This document shows, piece by piece, positions 10,414 to 20,306 of a DNA stretch of 64,000 nucleotides; positions within the stretch are counted from its first letter, which is position 1; each line of letters opens with the position of its first letter. The stretch is from assembly GCF_018780105.1 (NCBI RefSeq), contig NZ_JADMKC010000012.1, positions 1 through 64,000 on the forward strand, in the 5' to 3' direction. This stretch comes from Thiobacillus sp. (GTDB lineage: Bacteria; Pseudomonadota; Gammaproteobacteria; Burkholderiales; Thiobacillaceae). A model generated the notes under the pieces. It was given only the letters and a program-made list of their open reading frames with translations. It was not told where the DNA came from and made no database searches. Made by a program: the position numbers and the translations under genes.

Positions 10414-11358
10414 ATGGCTGACCGCAGACTGCAAGTATTCTATACCGTTGCCAAACAGCTCAGCTTCACCAAAGCGGCCGATATCCTGTACATGACCCAG
10501 CCGGCCGTGACTTTTCAGGTCAAGCAACTGGAAGAACATTTCAATACCCGTTTGTTCGAACGCAGCCACGGCAAGATTTCTCTGACGCCGGTGGGCGAAA
10601 TGGTGCTGGGCTATTCCGAGCGGATTCTGGCCTTGAGCGGCGAGATGGAAGCGCGCGTCGGCGAATTGACCGGCCAGGTGACCGGCCCCTTGATGATCGG
10701 CGCGTCGACCACCATTGCCGAATACCAGTTGCCGCGCATCCTGGGCGAGTTCAAGGCACGTTTCCCGCAGGTGCAGGCGCGTTTGACCGTCGCCAACTCG
10801 GAAACCATTGCGGCCAAAGTGGCAGATCACTCTCTTGATGTGGGTTTGATCGAAGCGCCTTCGCACGACCCCAATCTGTCGACCCTGGCTTGCTGTGAAG
10901 ACGAACTGGTGATGGTGTGCGCGCCGAACCATGCGCTGGCCGGGCATAACAGCGTGACCGCGCGCGATATCGCCGATCAGCCCTATGTGTCGCGCGAACA
11001 CGGTTCGGGTACGCGTGAAGTGGTGGACGAGTTCTTCAAGCACCACGACGTCAATCCCGACGATTTGCACATCGAAATGGAGCTCGGCAGTCGCGAGGCG
11101 ATCAAGGGCGCGGTCGAGGCCAACCTGGGCGTGGCCATCATGTCGGCGTCCACGGTTGCCAAGGAACTGCAGCTGGGCACGCTGGTGGCGGTGCCGCTCA
11201 GCCCCCGGCTGACGCGCGAGCTGTCGATGGTTTACGCGCCCAGGAAATTCCGCAGCAAACTGCTCGATGCCTTCATCAGCTTTGTCGAGGTCAAGTTTCA
11301 GCAATGCGGACTGGAAGCATCGCCGCTCAAGCGGCAGGCCAAGGGACGCGCACGCTGA
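10414..11358 (+). CDS. LysR-family transcriptional regulator (CbbR/YeiE type)
   Basis: A 314-residue LysR protein. Residues 1-60 form the winged helix-turn-helix (LQVFYTVAKQLSFTKAADIL...TQPAVTFQVKQLEE). The rest is a periplasmic-binding-like effector domain opening with GPLMIGASTTIAEYQLPRIL and containing the EHGSGTREVVDEFF segment. Those features fit the CbbR/YeiE branch best, but the effector and target genes cannot be read off. It is divergent from lplT, and its TGA overlaps the ATG of the next gene, so it is coupled to a small unknown protein. Confidence 0.85.
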   Translation: MADRRLQVFYTVAKQLSFTKAADILYMTQPAVTFQVKQLEEHFNTRLFERSHGKISLTPVGEMVLGYSERILALSGEMEARVGELTGQVTGPLMIGASTTIAEYQLPRILGEFKARFPQVQARLTVANSETIAAKVADHSLDVGLIEAPSHDPNLSTLACCEDELVMVCAPNHALAGHNSVTARDIADQPYVSREHGSGTREVVDEFFKHHDVNPDDLHIEMELGSREAIKGAVEANLGVAIMSASTVAKELQLGTLVAVPLSPRLTRELSMVYAPRKFRSKLLDAFISFVEVKFQQCGLEASPLKRQAKGRAR

Positions 11359-11762
11359 TGCGGGACGGCAAGCGCCTGACCTCTATTTTCCGGTCGCTCT
11401 CTGCGCCGCGCCAGCAGGCTTTACTGGATTACGCCGAGTTTCTGGCGGGCAAGGAGGGCGCCGAAGTCGCTGCCGCCCCGCCCTCGGAGCCGCTACCGAT
11501 TCCGCGCCCCGAGCAGGAAAACGTGGTCAAGGCGATCCAGCGTCTGACGCAGACCTACCCGATGCTGGATCGCAACAAGATTTTTCACGAAGCCTCGGCG
11601 CAGATGACCCGGCACCTGATCCATGGCGTGCCGGCGGTCGAGGCGATCGATGAGCTGGAGCGGATTTTTGCGCGGCAGTATCAGCAACACCGGGATGCGC
11701 TGGCTGCGTTGCAGGCGGCGTCCGAATCAGATCTGGCAGTATCCGGATCCGATCCGGACTGA
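11358..11762 (+). CDS. Conserved hypothetical protein coupled to the LysR regulator
   Basis: A 134-residue soluble protein, charged and mostly helical by composition. The N-terminal part (LTSIFRSLSAPRQQALLDYAEFLAGKEG) is followed by a proline-rich linker and a C-terminal helix pair (MLDRNKIFHEASAQMTRHLI...AVEAIDELERIF). The ATG overlaps the TGA of the LysR gene (TGATG), so the two are co-translated. I do not recognise a domain of known function. The early DYAEFLAGKEG stretch recalls small DNA- or partner-binding proteins, but that is weak. Confidence 0.7.
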   Translation: MRDGKRLTSIFRSLSAPRQQALLDYAEFLAGKEGAEVAAAPPSEPLPIPRPEQENVVKAIQRLTQTYPMLDRNKIFHEASAQMTRHLIHGVPAVEAIDELERIFARQYQQHRDALAALQAASESDLAVSGSDPD

Positions 11763-11775
11763 ACGGTCAGGCTGG

Positions 11776-11794
11776 GCCCGTTGTGGCAACGGGC
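11776..11794. terminator. Hairpin between convergent genes
   Basis: GCCCGTTG, a three-base TGG loop, then CAACGGGC: a perfect 8-bp stem between the convergent ends of the 11358 gene and the Fur-family gene. No long T-run follows on either side, so termination strength is uncertain. Confidence 0.55.
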
Positions 11795-11800
11795 GCGTGT

Positions 11801-12232
11801 TCAGGGCTGGCGACGAACGCGGACGATGAGATCGATGCCTTCCGTCACCATGCCGTCGGGCAGGGGCGGCAGGCCGGAAATCTGCACTGATCCGGCGTCG
11901 ATGTCGGACAGCTTGCCGCTGTCCACTTCATAGAGATGATGGTGCGGAGTGGTGTTGGGATCGTAGAACACCTTGCTGGGATCGACGATGACTTCGCTTA
12001 CCAGACCCTTTTCCAGAAACAGCTTCAGCGTGTTGTAGACCGTGGCCTTGGAGGTTTCAGAGTGGCGGGTGTTGACGGCCGCCATCACCTGATCGGCCGA
12101 GAGGTGCTCTTGGCGCGAAAACAGGGCGTGCGCGATCTCGATCCGCTGGTGGGTCGGATTGATCTCGTGGCTGCGCAAGAGCCCGGCCATGTTGTCGCGC
12201 GTGTAATTCATGCGCGCAATGATAATGGCCAA
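11801..12232 (-). CDS. Fur-family repressor, Irr-like (no CxxC zinc site)
   Basis: A 143-residue Fur-superfamily regulator with an N-terminal winged helix (PTHQRIEIAHALFSRQEHLSADQVMAAVN...SKATVYNTLKLFLEKGLV) and a short dimerisation domain. The CxxC structural zinc pairs of Fur, Zur and PerR are missing. Where Fur has HHDHLICLDCGK, this protein has a TTPHHHLYEVDSGK run, closer to the histidine-rich haem-binding region of Irr. An iron/haem-responsive role is therefore plausible but inferred. A second start at 12211 (MNYTRDN) is equally possible. It is convergent with the preceding gene and divergent from hisD. Confidence 0.75.
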   Translation of the reverse strand: MAIIIARMNYTRDNMAGLLRSHEINPTHQRIEIAHALFSRQEHLSADQVMAAVNTRHSETSKATVYNTLKLFLEKGLVSEVIVDPSKVFYDPNTTPHHHLYEVDSGKLSDIDAGSVQISGLPPLPDGMVTEGIDLIVRVRRQP

Positions 12233-12350
12233 TCTGGACTTTGTCTAATCTCGCGAATGGGTATGAGTATCATCTGGCCGGGCCAAGCCGAAGGCGGCAA
12301 TGCGCCAAAAACCGGTACAATCGAACCCGCATTTTTGGAAATGGAATCCC

Positions 12351-13655
12351 GTGGTTACGCTCACCCGACTCGATAGTACGCAGCCTGATTTCCAGGCGCG
12401 CCTGACCCGACTTTTGCAGTTTGACGATGCCGCCGATGCGGCCATCGAACAGACCGTGGCCGCGATTCTGCATGACGTCAAAACGCGCGGCGACGCCGCC
12501 GTGCTCGAATACACCGAACGCTTCGATCACCTGCCGGCGGCCTCGCTTGCCAGCCTGGAACTGAGTGCGGCCCAGTTGCAGACCGCGCTCGATGCTTTGC
12601 CTGCGGACACCCGTCAGGCGCTGGAATCGGCTGCCGGGCGCGTGCGCAGCTATCACGAGCGGCAGACCCAGGCATCGTGGACCTATACCGAAGCCGACGG
12701 TACGGTGCTGGGGCAGAAGATCACCCCGCTCGACCGCGTCGGGTTGTACGTACCAGGCGGCAAGGCGGCGTATCCGTCTTCCGTGCTGATGAATGCGATT
12801 CCGGCCAAAGTCGCGGGCGTGGGCGAACTCATCATGGTGGTGCCGACGCCGAAGGGCGAGCACAACCAGCTGGTGCTCGCCGCCGCCGCAATTGCCGGCG
12901 TGGATCGCGTATTCACCATCGGCGGCGCGCAGGCGGTGGCTGCACTGGCTTACGGCACCGAGACCGTGCCGCAGGTCGACAAGATCGTCGGCCCTGGCAA
13001 CGCCTATGTGGCCGCGGCCAAGCGCCGCGTGTTCGGCACGGTGGGCATCGACATGATTGCCGGCCCGTCCGAGATTCTGGTGATTGCCGACGGCAACACA
13101 CCGGCGGAATGGGTGGCGATGGACCTGTTTTCGCAGGCCGAACACGATGAGATGGCGCAGTCGATTCTGCTGTCGCCCGACGCCGCGTATCTGGATGCGG
13201 TAGCCGCCGCCATCGACAAGCTGATCCAGGAAATGCCGCGTAGCGAGGTGATTGCCACATCGCTCACCAATCGCGGCGCGCTGATCAAAACCCGCGATCT
13301 GGCCGACGCCGCCGCCATCTCGAACAGCATTGCCCCGGAACACCTGGAATTGTCGATTGCCGATCCCGACGCGCTGCTGCCGCTGCTCAAGCACGCCGGC
13401 GCGATTTTCATGGGCAAGAACACCTGCGAAGCGCTCGGCGACTATTGCGCCGGGCCGAACCACGTGCTGCCGACTTCGCGCACGGCGCGTTTCTCGTCGC
13501 CGCTGGGCGTCTACGACTTCCAGAAGCGCAGCAGCCTGATTCACGTGTCGCAAGCCGGTGCGCAGACTTTGGGGCGGATCGCAGCCACGCTGGCGTACGG
13601 CGAGGGCCTGCAGGCGCACGCGCGCTCTGCCGAATACCGCCTGACCCACAAATGA
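12351..13655 (+). CDS. hisD: Histidinol dehydrogenase
   Basis: Catalyses the last two steps of histidine synthesis, histidinol to histidine with NAD. At 434 residues it has the same length as E. coli HisD when read from the GTG at 12351; the frame is open further upstream, but homology starts at [18 protein letters not shown] and the AEHDE zinc-site region are visible. It opens the his operon, yet hisG, which commonly precedes it in betaproteobacteria, is not here: the upstream neighbour is the divergent Fur-family gene. hisC follows after 13 bases. Confidence 0.95.
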   Translation: MVTLTRLDSTQPDFQARLTRLLQFDDAADAAIEQTVAAILHDVKTRGDAAVLEYTERFDHLPAASLASLELSAAQLQTALDALPADTRQALESAAGRVRSYHERQTQASWTYTEADGTVLGQKITPLDRVGLYVPGGKAAYPSSVLMNAIPAKVAGVGELIMVVPTPKGEHNQLVLAAAAIAGVDRVFTIGGAQAVAALAYGTETVPQVDKIVGPGNAYVAAAKRRVFGTVGIDMIAGPSEILVIADGNTPAEWVAMDLFSQAEHDEMAQSILLSPDAAYLDAVAAAIDKLIQEMPRSEVIATSLTNRGALIKTRDLADAAAISNSIAPEHLELSIADPDALLPLLKHAGAIFMGKNTCEALGDYCAGPNHVLPTSRTARFSSPLGVYDFQKRSSLIHVSQAGAQTLGRIAATLAYGEGLQAHARSAEYRLTHK

Positions 13656-13668
13656 GCCCGCTGCGGTC

Positions 13669-14733
13669 ATGAGCCAGTACTGGAGCGCCGTGGTGCACGG
13701 CTTGACGCCGTACGTGCCGGGCGAGCAGCCCAAGCTGGCCAATCTGGTCAAGCTCAACACCAACGAGTGTCCCTACGGTCCCAGCCCCAGGGTGCTCGAT
13801 GCGCTGCGCGCCGAAGCGGCCGATACCTTGCGTCTATACCCCGATCCCAATTCGGACCGCCTGCGTGCGGGTATTGCCGCCTATCACGGCGTGAATGCCG
13901 ATCAGGTGTTTGTCGGCAATGGTTCGGACGAGGTGCTGGCACATGCCTTCATGGCGTTGCTGAAGCACGATGCGCCGATCCTGTTTCCCGACATCAGCTA
14001 CAGCTTTTATCCGGTGTACTGCGGCTTGTATGAAATCGCCTATCGCCAAGTTCCGCTCACGGATGCGTTCGAAATCCGGGTCGATGACTACCTGACGCTC
14101 AACGGCGGAGTGATCTTCCCCAATCCCAACGCACCGACCGGGCGCCTGCTGGCATTGAGCGAGATCGAGCGCCTGCTGGCGGGCAATCCGGATTCCGTGG
14201 TGGTGATCGACGAGGCGTATATCGATTTCGGCGGCGAGTCGGCGGTGGGCCTGGTGGCGCGCTATCCGCAGCTGCTGGTGACCCGCACCCTGTCCAAATC
14301 GCATGCGCTGGCCGGTTTGCGGGTGGGTTACGCGATCGGCCAGCCGCACCTGATCGAGGCGCTCAACCGCGTCAAGGACAGCTTCAATTCCTATCCGCTC
14401 GACCGCTTTGCGCAGGCCGGCGCGCTGGCTTCACTGCAGGATCACGGCTATTTCGAGGCGCTGTGCGCCCGGGTGGTGGCGACGCGTACCCGGCTGGTGG
14501 CTGCGATGAGCGACATGGGGTTCGAGGTATTGCCGTCAACCGCCAATTTCATCTTTGCCCGTCATCCTGCGCACGATGGCGCCGAACTGGCTGCGGGACT
14601 GCGCGAACGCAGCATCATCGTGCGCCATTTCAAACAACCCGCCCGGATTGCGCCGTTTTTGCGCATCACCATCGGCACCGACGCGCAATGCGATGCGCTG
14701 ATTGCCGCATTGAAAACTCTGGTCGCCTGCTAG
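13669..14733 (+). CDS. hisC: Histidinol-phosphate aminotransferase
   Basis: PLP enzyme of fold type I, 354 residues, converting imidazole-acetol phosphate to histidinol phosphate. The PLP lysine lies in [15 protein letters not shown], and FPNPNAPTG and [10 protein letters not shown] are the cofactor-contact segments. It sits between hisD and hisB, separated by 13 and 30 bases, in one transcription unit. Confidence 0.95.
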   Translation: MSQYWSAVVHGLTPYVPGEQPKLANLVKLNTNECPYGPSPRVLDALRAEAADTLRLYPDPNSDRLRAGIAAYHGVNADQVFVGNGSDEVLAHAFMALLKHDAPILFPDISYSFYPVYCGLYEIAYRQVPLTDAFEIRVDDYLTLNGGVIFPNPNAPTGRLLALSEIERLLAGNPDSVVVIDEAYIDFGGESAVGLVARYPQLLVTRTLSKSHALAGLRVGYAIGQPHLIEALNRVKDSFNSYPLDRFAQAGALASLQDHGYFEALCARVVATRTRLVAAMSDMGFEVLPSTANFIFARHPAHDGAELAAGLRERSIIVRHFKQPARIAPFLRITIGTDAQCDALIAALKTLVAC

Positions 14734-14763
14734 AATCCTTTTACTGCCTGAACCTCCGACGCC

Positions 14764-15351
14764 ATGCGCACCGCCACCGTTACCCGCAACACCCTGGAAA
14801 CCCAGATTACCGTCAGCCTCAACCTTGACGGCACGGGTGTCGCCAAGCTCGCGTCCGGCGTGCCGTTTCTGGATCACATGCTGGACCAGATCGCGCGCCA
14901 TGGCCTGATCGACCTGGATATCCAGGCCAAGGGCGATCTGCACATCGATGCCCACCACACGGTGGAAGACACCGGCATCACTTTGGGCCAGGCCTTTGCG
15001 CAGGCGCTGGGCGACAAAAAAGGCATTCGCCGCTACGGCCATGCCTACGTGCCGCTCGACGAAGCCCTGTCGCGCGTGGTGATCGACCTGTCGGGCCGTC
15101 CGGGGATCGAATACCACGTCGACTACACGCGGGCGCGCATCGGCGATTTCGATGTCGACCTGTTTCTCGAATTCTTCCGCGGCTTCATCAATCATGCGGG
15201 CGTCACCTTGCATATCGACAACCTGCGTGGCATCAACGCCCACCATCAGGCCGAGACGGTTTTCAAGGCGTTCGGCCGTGCCTTGCGGATGGCGGTTGAA
15301 CCCGATGCACGCATGGGCGATGTGATGCCGTCGACCAAGGGGTGTCTGTGA
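14764..15351 (+). CDS. hisB: Imidazoleglycerol-phosphate dehydratase
   Basis: A 195-residue monofunctional HisB, without the phosphatase domain fused to it in enterics. The metal-binding histidine motifs [11 protein letters not shown] and NAHHQAE, characteristic of the manganese enzyme, are present. A separate histidinol-phosphatase must be supplied elsewhere. Its TGA overlaps the likely GTG start of hisH. Confidence 0.95.
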   Translation: MRTATVTRNTLETQITVSLNLDGTGVAKLASGVPFLDHMLDQIARHGLIDLDIQAKGDLHIDAHHTVEDTGITLGQAFAQALGDKKGIRRYGHAYVPLDEALSRVVIDLSGRPGIEYHVDYTRARIGDFDVDLFLEFFRGFINHAGVTLHIDNLRGINAHHQAETVFKAFGRALRMAVEPDARMGDVMPSTKGCL

Positions 15352-16034
15352 GCGCAGATATCGCCGTCGTCGATTACGGCATGGGCAATCTGCGTTCGGT
15401 GTCAAAAGCCATCGAACACGTTGCGCCGGCCATGACGGTCGTGGTGACTTCCGACCCGGCCGTGATCGCGCAGGCGGGACGCGTGGTGTTCCCGGGCCAG
15501 GGCGCCGCGCCCGACTGCATGCGTGAAATCGATGCGCGCGGCCTGCGTCAGGTGATTATCGACGCGGCCCACAGCAAGCCGTTTCTGGGGATCTGCATGG
15601 GCATGCAGGTGTTGTTCGAACACAGCGAGGAAGGCGATACCACATGTCTGGGACTGTTGCCCGGCACCGTGCAGCGGTTTCCGGCCGAGGCGATGTTCGA
15701 CGCCGAAGGCAACAAGCTCAAGGTGCCGCACATGGGCTGGAACAACGTCCACCAGACCGCAGCGCACCCGCTGTGGGCGGGGATCGAAGAAGGCGAGCGT
15801 TTTTATTTCGTGCACAGCTACTTCGTCCAGCCCGATTCGCCGGATCTGATTGCCGGGTTTTCGCATTACCCGTTCCCGTTCACTTGTGCAGTGGCCACGG
15901 GCAATATTTTTGCGGTTCAGTTTCATCCGGAAAAAAGCCAGAACGCCGGGATGGCGCTGCTGGGCAATTTCGTCACCTGGAATCCGGGTGAAGGCGAAGC
16001 CGCCTGTGATATGTCGGGCGCAGCCTGCGCCTGA
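15348..16034 (+). CDS. hisH: Imidazole glycerol phosphate synthase, glutamine amidotransferase subunit
   Basis: Class I glutaminase that passes ammonia to HisF. The nucleophile cysteine sits in [11 protein letters not shown] and the partner His-Glu in [10 protein letters not shown]. The GTG at 15348 overlaps the hisB TGA (GTGA) and has an AAGGGG ribosome site six bases upstream; a GTG two codons earlier (15342) is an alternative. The product is 228 residues. A 50-base gap separates it from hisA. Confidence 0.95.
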   Translation: MSADIAVVDYGMGNLRSVSKAIEHVAPAMTVVVTSDPAVIAQAGRVVFPGQGAAPDCMREIDARGLRQVIIDAAHSKPFLGICMGMQVLFEHSEEGDTTCLGLLPGTVQRFPAEAMFDAEGNKLKVPHMGWNNVHQTAAHPLWAGIEEGERFYFVHSYFVQPDSPDLIAGFSHYPFPFTCAVATGNIFAVQFHPEKSQNAGMALLGNFVTWNPGEGEAACDMSGAACA

Positions 16035-16084
16035 TTTTTTGATTGTCTTTCAACTTTTCGTCTGTACGACCCTGCTGATTAGCC

Positions 16085-16840
16085 ATGTTAATTATTCCTG
16101 CGATTGATCTTAAAGACGGCCATTGCGTTCGCCTCGAACAGGGCGAAATGGACAAGGCCACCGTGTTTTCGGAGGATCCGGCCGCCACTGCGCTGCACTG
16201 GAAAGCGCAGGGTGCGCGCCGCCTGCATCTGGTCGACCTGAACGGCGCTTTCGCCGGCAAACCCATCAATGATGCGGCGATCCGCTCCATCGTCGATGCC
16301 GTGGGCGACGACATGCCGGTGCAACTGGGCGGCGGCATCCGCGACCTGGCGACCATCGAGCGCTATCTCGACGACGGCGTGCGCTACGTCATCATCGGTA
16401 CCGCCGCGGTGAAAAACCCAGGCTTCCTGCACGAAGCCTGCGATGCGTTCCCCGGTCATGTGATGGTCGGGCTCGACGCCAAGGACGGCAAGATCGCGGT
16501 CGAAGGCTGGTCCAAGATCACCGGCCACGACGTGATCGATCTCGCCAAGCGCTTCGAGGGCTATGGTGTCGAAGCCATCATCTACACCGACATCGGCCGC
16601 GACGGCATGCTGACCGGGGTCAATGTCGATGCCACGCAGAAGCTGGCGCAGGCGCTGTCGATCCCGGTAATTGCCAGCGGCGGCATCACCAACCTCGACG
16701 ACGTGAAGGCGCTTTCGGCGGTTGCCCGCGACGGCATCATCGGTGCGATCACCGGACGTGCGATCTATCAGGGCACGCTGGACTTCACCGCCGCGCAGAA
16801 ACTGGCCGACGAACTGGCTGGTGGCGTGTTCGGCGTCTAG
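16085..16840 (+). CDS. hisA: ProFAR isomerase (phosphoribosylformimino-AICAR-P isomerase)
   Basis: A (beta/alpha)8-barrel isomerase of 251 residues and a duplicated-barrel relative of HisF. It opens [20 protein letters not shown], with the catalytic Asp in the first strand, and has the phosphate-binding GGGIRD and ASGGI turns. Three bases separate it from hisF. Confidence 0.96.
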   Translation: MLIIPAIDLKDGHCVRLEQGEMDKATVFSEDPAATALHWKAQGARRLHLVDLNGAFAGKPINDAAIRSIVDAVGDDMPVQLGGGIRDLATIERYLDDGVRYVIIGTAAVKNPGFLHEACDAFPGHVMVGLDAKDGKIAVEGWSKITGHDVIDLAKRFEGYGVEAIIYTDIGRDGMLTGVNVDATQKLAQALSIPVIASGGITNLDDVKALSAVARDGIIGAITGRAIYQGTLDFTAAQKLADELAGGVFGV

Positions 16841-16843
16841 TCC

Positions 16844-17599
16844 ATGCTCGCCAAGCGCATCATTCCCTGCCTCGATGTCACCGATGGGCGCGTCGTCAAA
16901 GGCGTCAACTTCGTCGAGCTCAAGGATGCCGGCGATCCGGTCGAAATCGCACGCCGCTACAACGAGGCGGGCGCCGACGAACTGACCTTTCTCGATATCA
17001 CGGCGACGTCCGACAATCGCGACCTGATTCTGCACATCATCGAAGCCGTCGCGTCCGAAGTGTTCATTCCGCTGACGGTCGGCGGCGGCGTGCGTACGGT
17101 AGCCGACGTGCAGCGTCTGCTGAACGCGGGCGCCGACAAGGTCGGCATCAACACCTCGGCGGTGCTCAATCCCCAACTGGTCAAGGATGCGGCTGACCGC
17201 TACGGCAGCCAGTGCATCGTGGTGGCGATCGATTCCAAGCGCGTGGGCGATCATTGGGAAGTGTTCACCCATGGTGGACGCACCGCCACCGGGCTCGATG
17301 CCGTCGAATGGGCGAAAAAGATGGCGCAGCTGGGCGCGGGCGAATTGCTGTTGACCTCGATGGACCGCGACGGCACCAAGAGCGGCTTCGACCTCGAACT
17401 CACCCGGGCGATTTCCGATGCGGTCGACATTCCCATCATCGCCAGTGGCGGCGTCGGCAACCTGCAGCATCTGGTCGATGGCATCCGCGAAGGCCATGCC
17501 GATGCAGTACTGGCAGCGAGCATTTTCCATTTCGGCGAATACGGCGTCGACGAAGCCAAGCGCTACATGAAGCAGCACGGTATCGAGGTGCGGCTATGA
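16844..17599 (+). CDS. hisF: Imidazole glycerol phosphate synthase, cyclase subunit
   Basis: A 251-residue barrel that uses ammonia from HisH to form imidazole glycerol phosphate and AICAR. It opens [23 protein letters not shown], with the catalytic Asp in strand 1, and shows VGGGVRT and ASGGVGN phosphate loops and the [10 protein letters not shown] segment holding the second catalytic Asp. Its TGA overlaps the hisI ATG. Confidence 0.97.
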   Translation: MLAKRIIPCLDVTDGRVVKGVNFVELKDAGDPVEIARRYNEAGADELTFLDITATSDNRDLILHIIEAVASEVFIPLTVGGGVRTVADVQRLLNAGADKVGINTSAVLNPQLVKDAADRYGSQCIVVAIDSKRVGDHWEVFTHGGRTATGLDAVEWAKKMAQLGAGELLLTSMDRDGTKSGFDLELTRAISDAVDIPIIASGGVGNLQHLVDGIREGHADAVLAASIFHFGEYGVDEAKRYMKQHGIEVRL

Positions 17600-17997
17600 G
17601 CGACTGGCTGGATGCCGTGAAATGGGATGCGCAGGGCCTGGTGCCCGCGATTGCGCAGGACGCGGTCACCCACGAAATCCTGATGGTGGCGTGGATGAAC
17701 CGCGAGGCGCTTGAAGAAACCGCGCGCACGCTGCGCGGCGTGTACTGGTCGCGTTCGCGCAACCGTCTGTGGCGCAAGGGCGAGGAGTCGGGCCACGTGC
17801 AGAACGTCAGCGAAATCCGCCTTGATTGCGACAACGACGTGGTGCTGCTGAAAGTCGAGCAGTTGGGCGGTATCGCCTGCCATACCGGCCGCCGTTCATG
17901 TTTTTTCCAGAAACTGGCCATGGATAATCAGGGCGGCGGCCACTGGGTGACGACGACCCCGGTGCTGAAGAACCCCGACGAGATCTACCGCAAATGA
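17596..17997 (+). CDS. hisI: Phosphoribosyl-AMP cyclohydrolase
   Basis: A 133-residue monofunctional cyclohydrolase; in enterics it is fused to HisE, here it is separate. The zinc and metal ligands lie in the family segments [11 protein letters not shown] and [14 protein letters not shown]. It is linked by ATGA overlaps to hisF upstream and hisE downstream. Confidence 0.96.
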   Translation: MSDWLDAVKWDAQGLVPAIAQDAVTHEILMVAWMNREALEETARTLRGVYWSRSRNRLWRKGEESGHVQNVSEIRLDCDNDVVLLKVEQLGGIACHTGRRSCFFQKLAMDNQGGGHWVTTTPVLKNPDEIYRK

Positions 17998-18320
17998 GCG
18001 ACATCCTGGATCGATTGGCCGAGACGCTGGAAGCGCGCAAAACGGCGGCGCCGGACAGTTCCTACGTGGCGAAGCTGTACGCCAAGGGTACGGATGCCAT
18101 CCTGAAGAAAATCGGCGAGGAAGCGACCGAAACCGTGATGGCGGCCAAGGACGACCAGCCCGAAAAGATCATCTACGAAGTCGCCGATTTGTGGTTTCAT
18201 ACCCTGGTGCTGTTGGCGCACAAGGGACTGAAGCCGTCCGACGTGCTGAATGAGCTGGCGCGCCGCGAGGGCCTCTCGGGTTTGACTGAAAAAGCGAATC
18301 GGCAAGGCGAATCGACATGA
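17994..18320 (+). CDS. hisE: Phosphoribosyl-ATP diphosphatase
   Basis: A 108-residue all-helical MazG-like pyrophosphatase, the second step of the pathway. The acidic metal-binding helix reads [15 protein letters not shown], followed by [14 protein letters not shown]. It overlaps hisI and hinT by ATGA at each end. Confidence 0.96.
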   Translation: MSDILDRLAETLEARKTAAPDSSYVAKLYAKGTDAILKKIGEEATETVMAAKDDQPEKIIYEVADLWFHTLVLLAHKGLKPSDVLNELARREGLSGLTEKANRQGEST

Positions 18321-18655
18321 GTGACTGCATCTTCTGCAAAATCGTTGCCGGCCAGTTGCCGTGCAGCAAGGTCTATGAAGACGACGAGCTGCTGGTGTTT
18401 CATGACATTCATCCGTTCGCGCGGGTGCATCTCCTGATCATTCCCAAGGCGCACATCGTATCGCTGGCCGAGTGCACGCCCGAACATGAGCGCCTGCTCG
18501 GCAGGATCATGCTGCTGGCGCCGCGCCTCGCGAAGGAACACGGCCTCGACAGCGGCTTCAAGACCCTGCTCAACACCGGGCGCGGCGGTGGTCAGGAAGT
18601 GTTTCATATTCATGCACACGTATTCGGCGGCGGTGATCCCGTCGCGCATATTTAA
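18317..18655 (+). CDS. hinT: HIT-family nucleotide hydrolase
   Basis: A 112-residue histidine-triad protein. [12 protein letters not shown] opens the fold, and the triad HIHAHVF follows GGQEV near the C-terminus. Members hydrolyse adenosine phosphoramidates and similar nucleotides. It overlaps hisE by four bases, so it is part of the his-tat transcription unit, a common betaproteobacterial order. Confidence 0.93.
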   Translation: MSDCIFCKIVAGQLPCSKVYEDDELLVFHDIHPFARVHLLIIPKAHIVSLAECTPEHERLLGRIMLLAPRLAKEHGLDSGFKTLLNTGRGGGQEVFHIHAHVFGGGDPVAHI

Positions 18656-18672
18656 ATTCAAGGAGAATCATC

Positions 18673-18885
18673 ATGGGTAGTTTGAGCATCTGGCATTGGC
18701 TGATCGTACTGGTCATCGTGTTGCTGGTTTTTGGCACCAAAAAGCTCAAGAACATCGGCAGCGATTTGGGCGGGGCGGTCAAGGGTTTCAAGGACGGCAT
18801 GAAGGACGACACAACGAAGCTGAACGATTCGGCCGACGTGGGTCGCACTATCGACGTCGAAGTCAAGGACAAACATCAGAACTAA
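18673..18885 (+). CDS. tatA: Twin-arginine translocase subunit TatA
   Basis: A 70-residue membrane protein with one N-terminal helix ([21 protein letters not shown]) followed by an amphipathic helix and a charged tail: the pore-forming component of the Tat exporter. An AAGGAGA ribosome site precedes the ATG. The folded-protein exporter would serve cofactor-bearing periplasmic proteins. tatB follows after 64 bases. Confidence 0.96.
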   Translation: MGSLSIWHWLIVLVIVLLVFGTKKLKNIGSDLGGAVKGFKDGMKDDTTKLNDSADVGRTIDVEVKDKHQN

Positions 18886-18949
18886 TCGGCAGGGCGCAAG
18901 CTGCAAGGAAATCCAATGGATCTTGCGTCTTGAGTCCTGTACCTGACCC

Positions 18950-19417
18950 ATGTTCGAAATCGGATTCACCGAACTGATCGTGATCGGCGTGGTTGCGCTG
19001 ATCGTCATTGGCCCTGAACGGCTGCCCAAGGTGGCGCGTACGGCCGGGCACCTGTATGGACGCCTGCAGCGCTACGTATCGTCCGTGAAAACCGACATCA
19101 GCCAGGAAATGCGGCTGGACGAAATGCGCCGGGCCGGCGAGGAATTCAAGCAATCGATCGAGTCGGCGGCTGCCGATGTCGGACAGCAGGCAACGGTGGT
19201 CGATGATTACCTGCGCAACGAGCTGGAGAGCGTCAATCAGGCGGTTGCGGACGCGAGCAGGAAGGTGTCCGAGTCGGCCGTCCTGGAGGCCGCGCCGGCC
19301 GACGCCCCGGCCCAGCAGAGCCTGCCGCTCGACCTGCCCGACCAGAATCCCCGCCCGCCCGCGCCGGTTGCCGTGATCGAAACGGCGCAGGGCGATCACG
19401 CCGGCAAACCCGCATGA
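18950..19417 (+). CDS. tatB: Twin-arginine translocase subunit TatB
   Basis: A 155-residue protein with the typical MFEIGFTELIVIGVVALIVI anchor and the GPERLPKVARTAG hinge, then a long charged helical region and a proline/alanine-rich tail. It forms the Tat substrate receptor with TatC. Its TGA overlaps the tatC ATG. Confidence 0.96.
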   Translation: MFEIGFTELIVIGVVALIVIGPERLPKVARTAGHLYGRLQRYVSSVKTDISQEMRLDEMRRAGEEFKQSIESAAADVGQQATVVDDYLRNELESVNQAVADASRKVSESAVLEAAPADAPAQQSLPLDLPDQNPRPPAPVAVIETAQGDHAGKPA

Positions 19418-20238
19418 GCCAGACAGAAGACAGCTTCATTTCGCATCTCATCGAAATGCGCGACCGCTTGTTGCGTGCGGTGCTGGCGATCATCGTCATT
19501 TTCGTGTGCCTGTTTCCGTGGGCGCAGGATTTGTACGCCTTGCTCGCCCAGCCCATGCTGGCGGCCCTGCCCAAAGGCGGGCAGATGATCGCGACGGATG
19601 TCACCACGCCGTTCTTCGTGCCGATCAAGGTCACGATGATGACCGCGTTCCTGCTGGCCCTGCCGTGGGTGTTCTATCAGATATGGGCGTTTGTCGCGCC
19701 GGGGCTGTATCAGCACGAGAAGCGGCTGGGCGTGCCGCTGATCATTGCCAGCGTGATCCTGTTTTTGCTGGGCATGGCGTTCGCCTATTTCCTGGTGTTC
19801 CCGGTGGTGTTCGGTTTTGTCGTCGGCGTGGCGCCGGTCGGCGTGGCGGTGATGACCGACATCGGCAAGTATCTCGATTTCGTGATGACCCTGTTCATGG
19901 CCTTCGGCATCACCTTCGAGGTGCCGGTTGCCGTGGTGCTGCTGGTCAAGATGAACATGGTCTCGGTGGCCAAGCTGCGCGAAATTCGCCCCTACGTCAT
20001 CGTCGGTGCGTTTGTCATCGGCGCGATTTTCACCCCGCCGGACATCATTTCGCAGTTCATGCTGGCGGTGCCGCTGTGGGTGCTGTACGAGGCCGGCATC
20101 ATCGTGGCCGCGCTGATTTCAAAACCGAAGCCGGAAGCGGAATCGGATTACCAGCCGATGTCGGAAGCGGACATGGATTCCGAATTCGACCGCATCGAAT
20201 CGGACCAGGCGGACACGGGATCGCGCGATCTGAAATGA
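19414..20238 (+). CDS. tatC: Twin-arginine translocase subunit TatC
   Basis: A six-helix membrane protein of 274 residues and the main signal-peptide receptor of the Tat system. It opens with the SFISHLIEMRDRLLRAV motif and contains FxxPGLYxHEKR (FVAPGLYQHEKR), both diagnostic. An acidic cytoplasmic tail follows the last helix. It ends the his-hinT-tat unit. Confidence 0.97.
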   Translation: MSQTEDSFISHLIEMRDRLLRAVLAIIVIFVCLFPWAQDLYALLAQPMLAALPKGGQMIATDVTTPFFVPIKVTMMTAFLLALPWVFYQIWAFVAPGLYQHEKRLGVPLIIASVILFLLGMAFAYFLVFPVVFGFVVGVAPVGVAVMTDIGKYLDFVMTLFMAFGITFEVPVAVVLLVKMNMVSVAKLREIRPYVIVGAFVIGAIFTPPDIISQFMLAVPLWVLYEAGIIVAALISKPKPEAESDYQPMSEADMDSEFDRIESDQADTGSRDLK

Positions 20239-20241
20239 CCG

Positions 20242-20258
20242 GGCTCGCCGCGCGAGCC
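20242..20258. terminator. Short perfect hairpin after tatC
   Basis: GGCTCGC, a CGC loop, then GCGAGCC, starting three bases after the tatC stop. There is no T-run, so it may be a weak terminator or an RNA-stability hairpin between tatC and amtB. Confidence 0.4.
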
Positions 20259-20306
20259 GGGAGCAGGCTGTAGACAAACCATAAAAAAACATTTGGGAGA
20301 CGGTGT

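Noticed and set aside
12270-13763. 497-codon minus-strand frame opposite hisD
   Set aside because: Shadow of hisD with low-complexity product.
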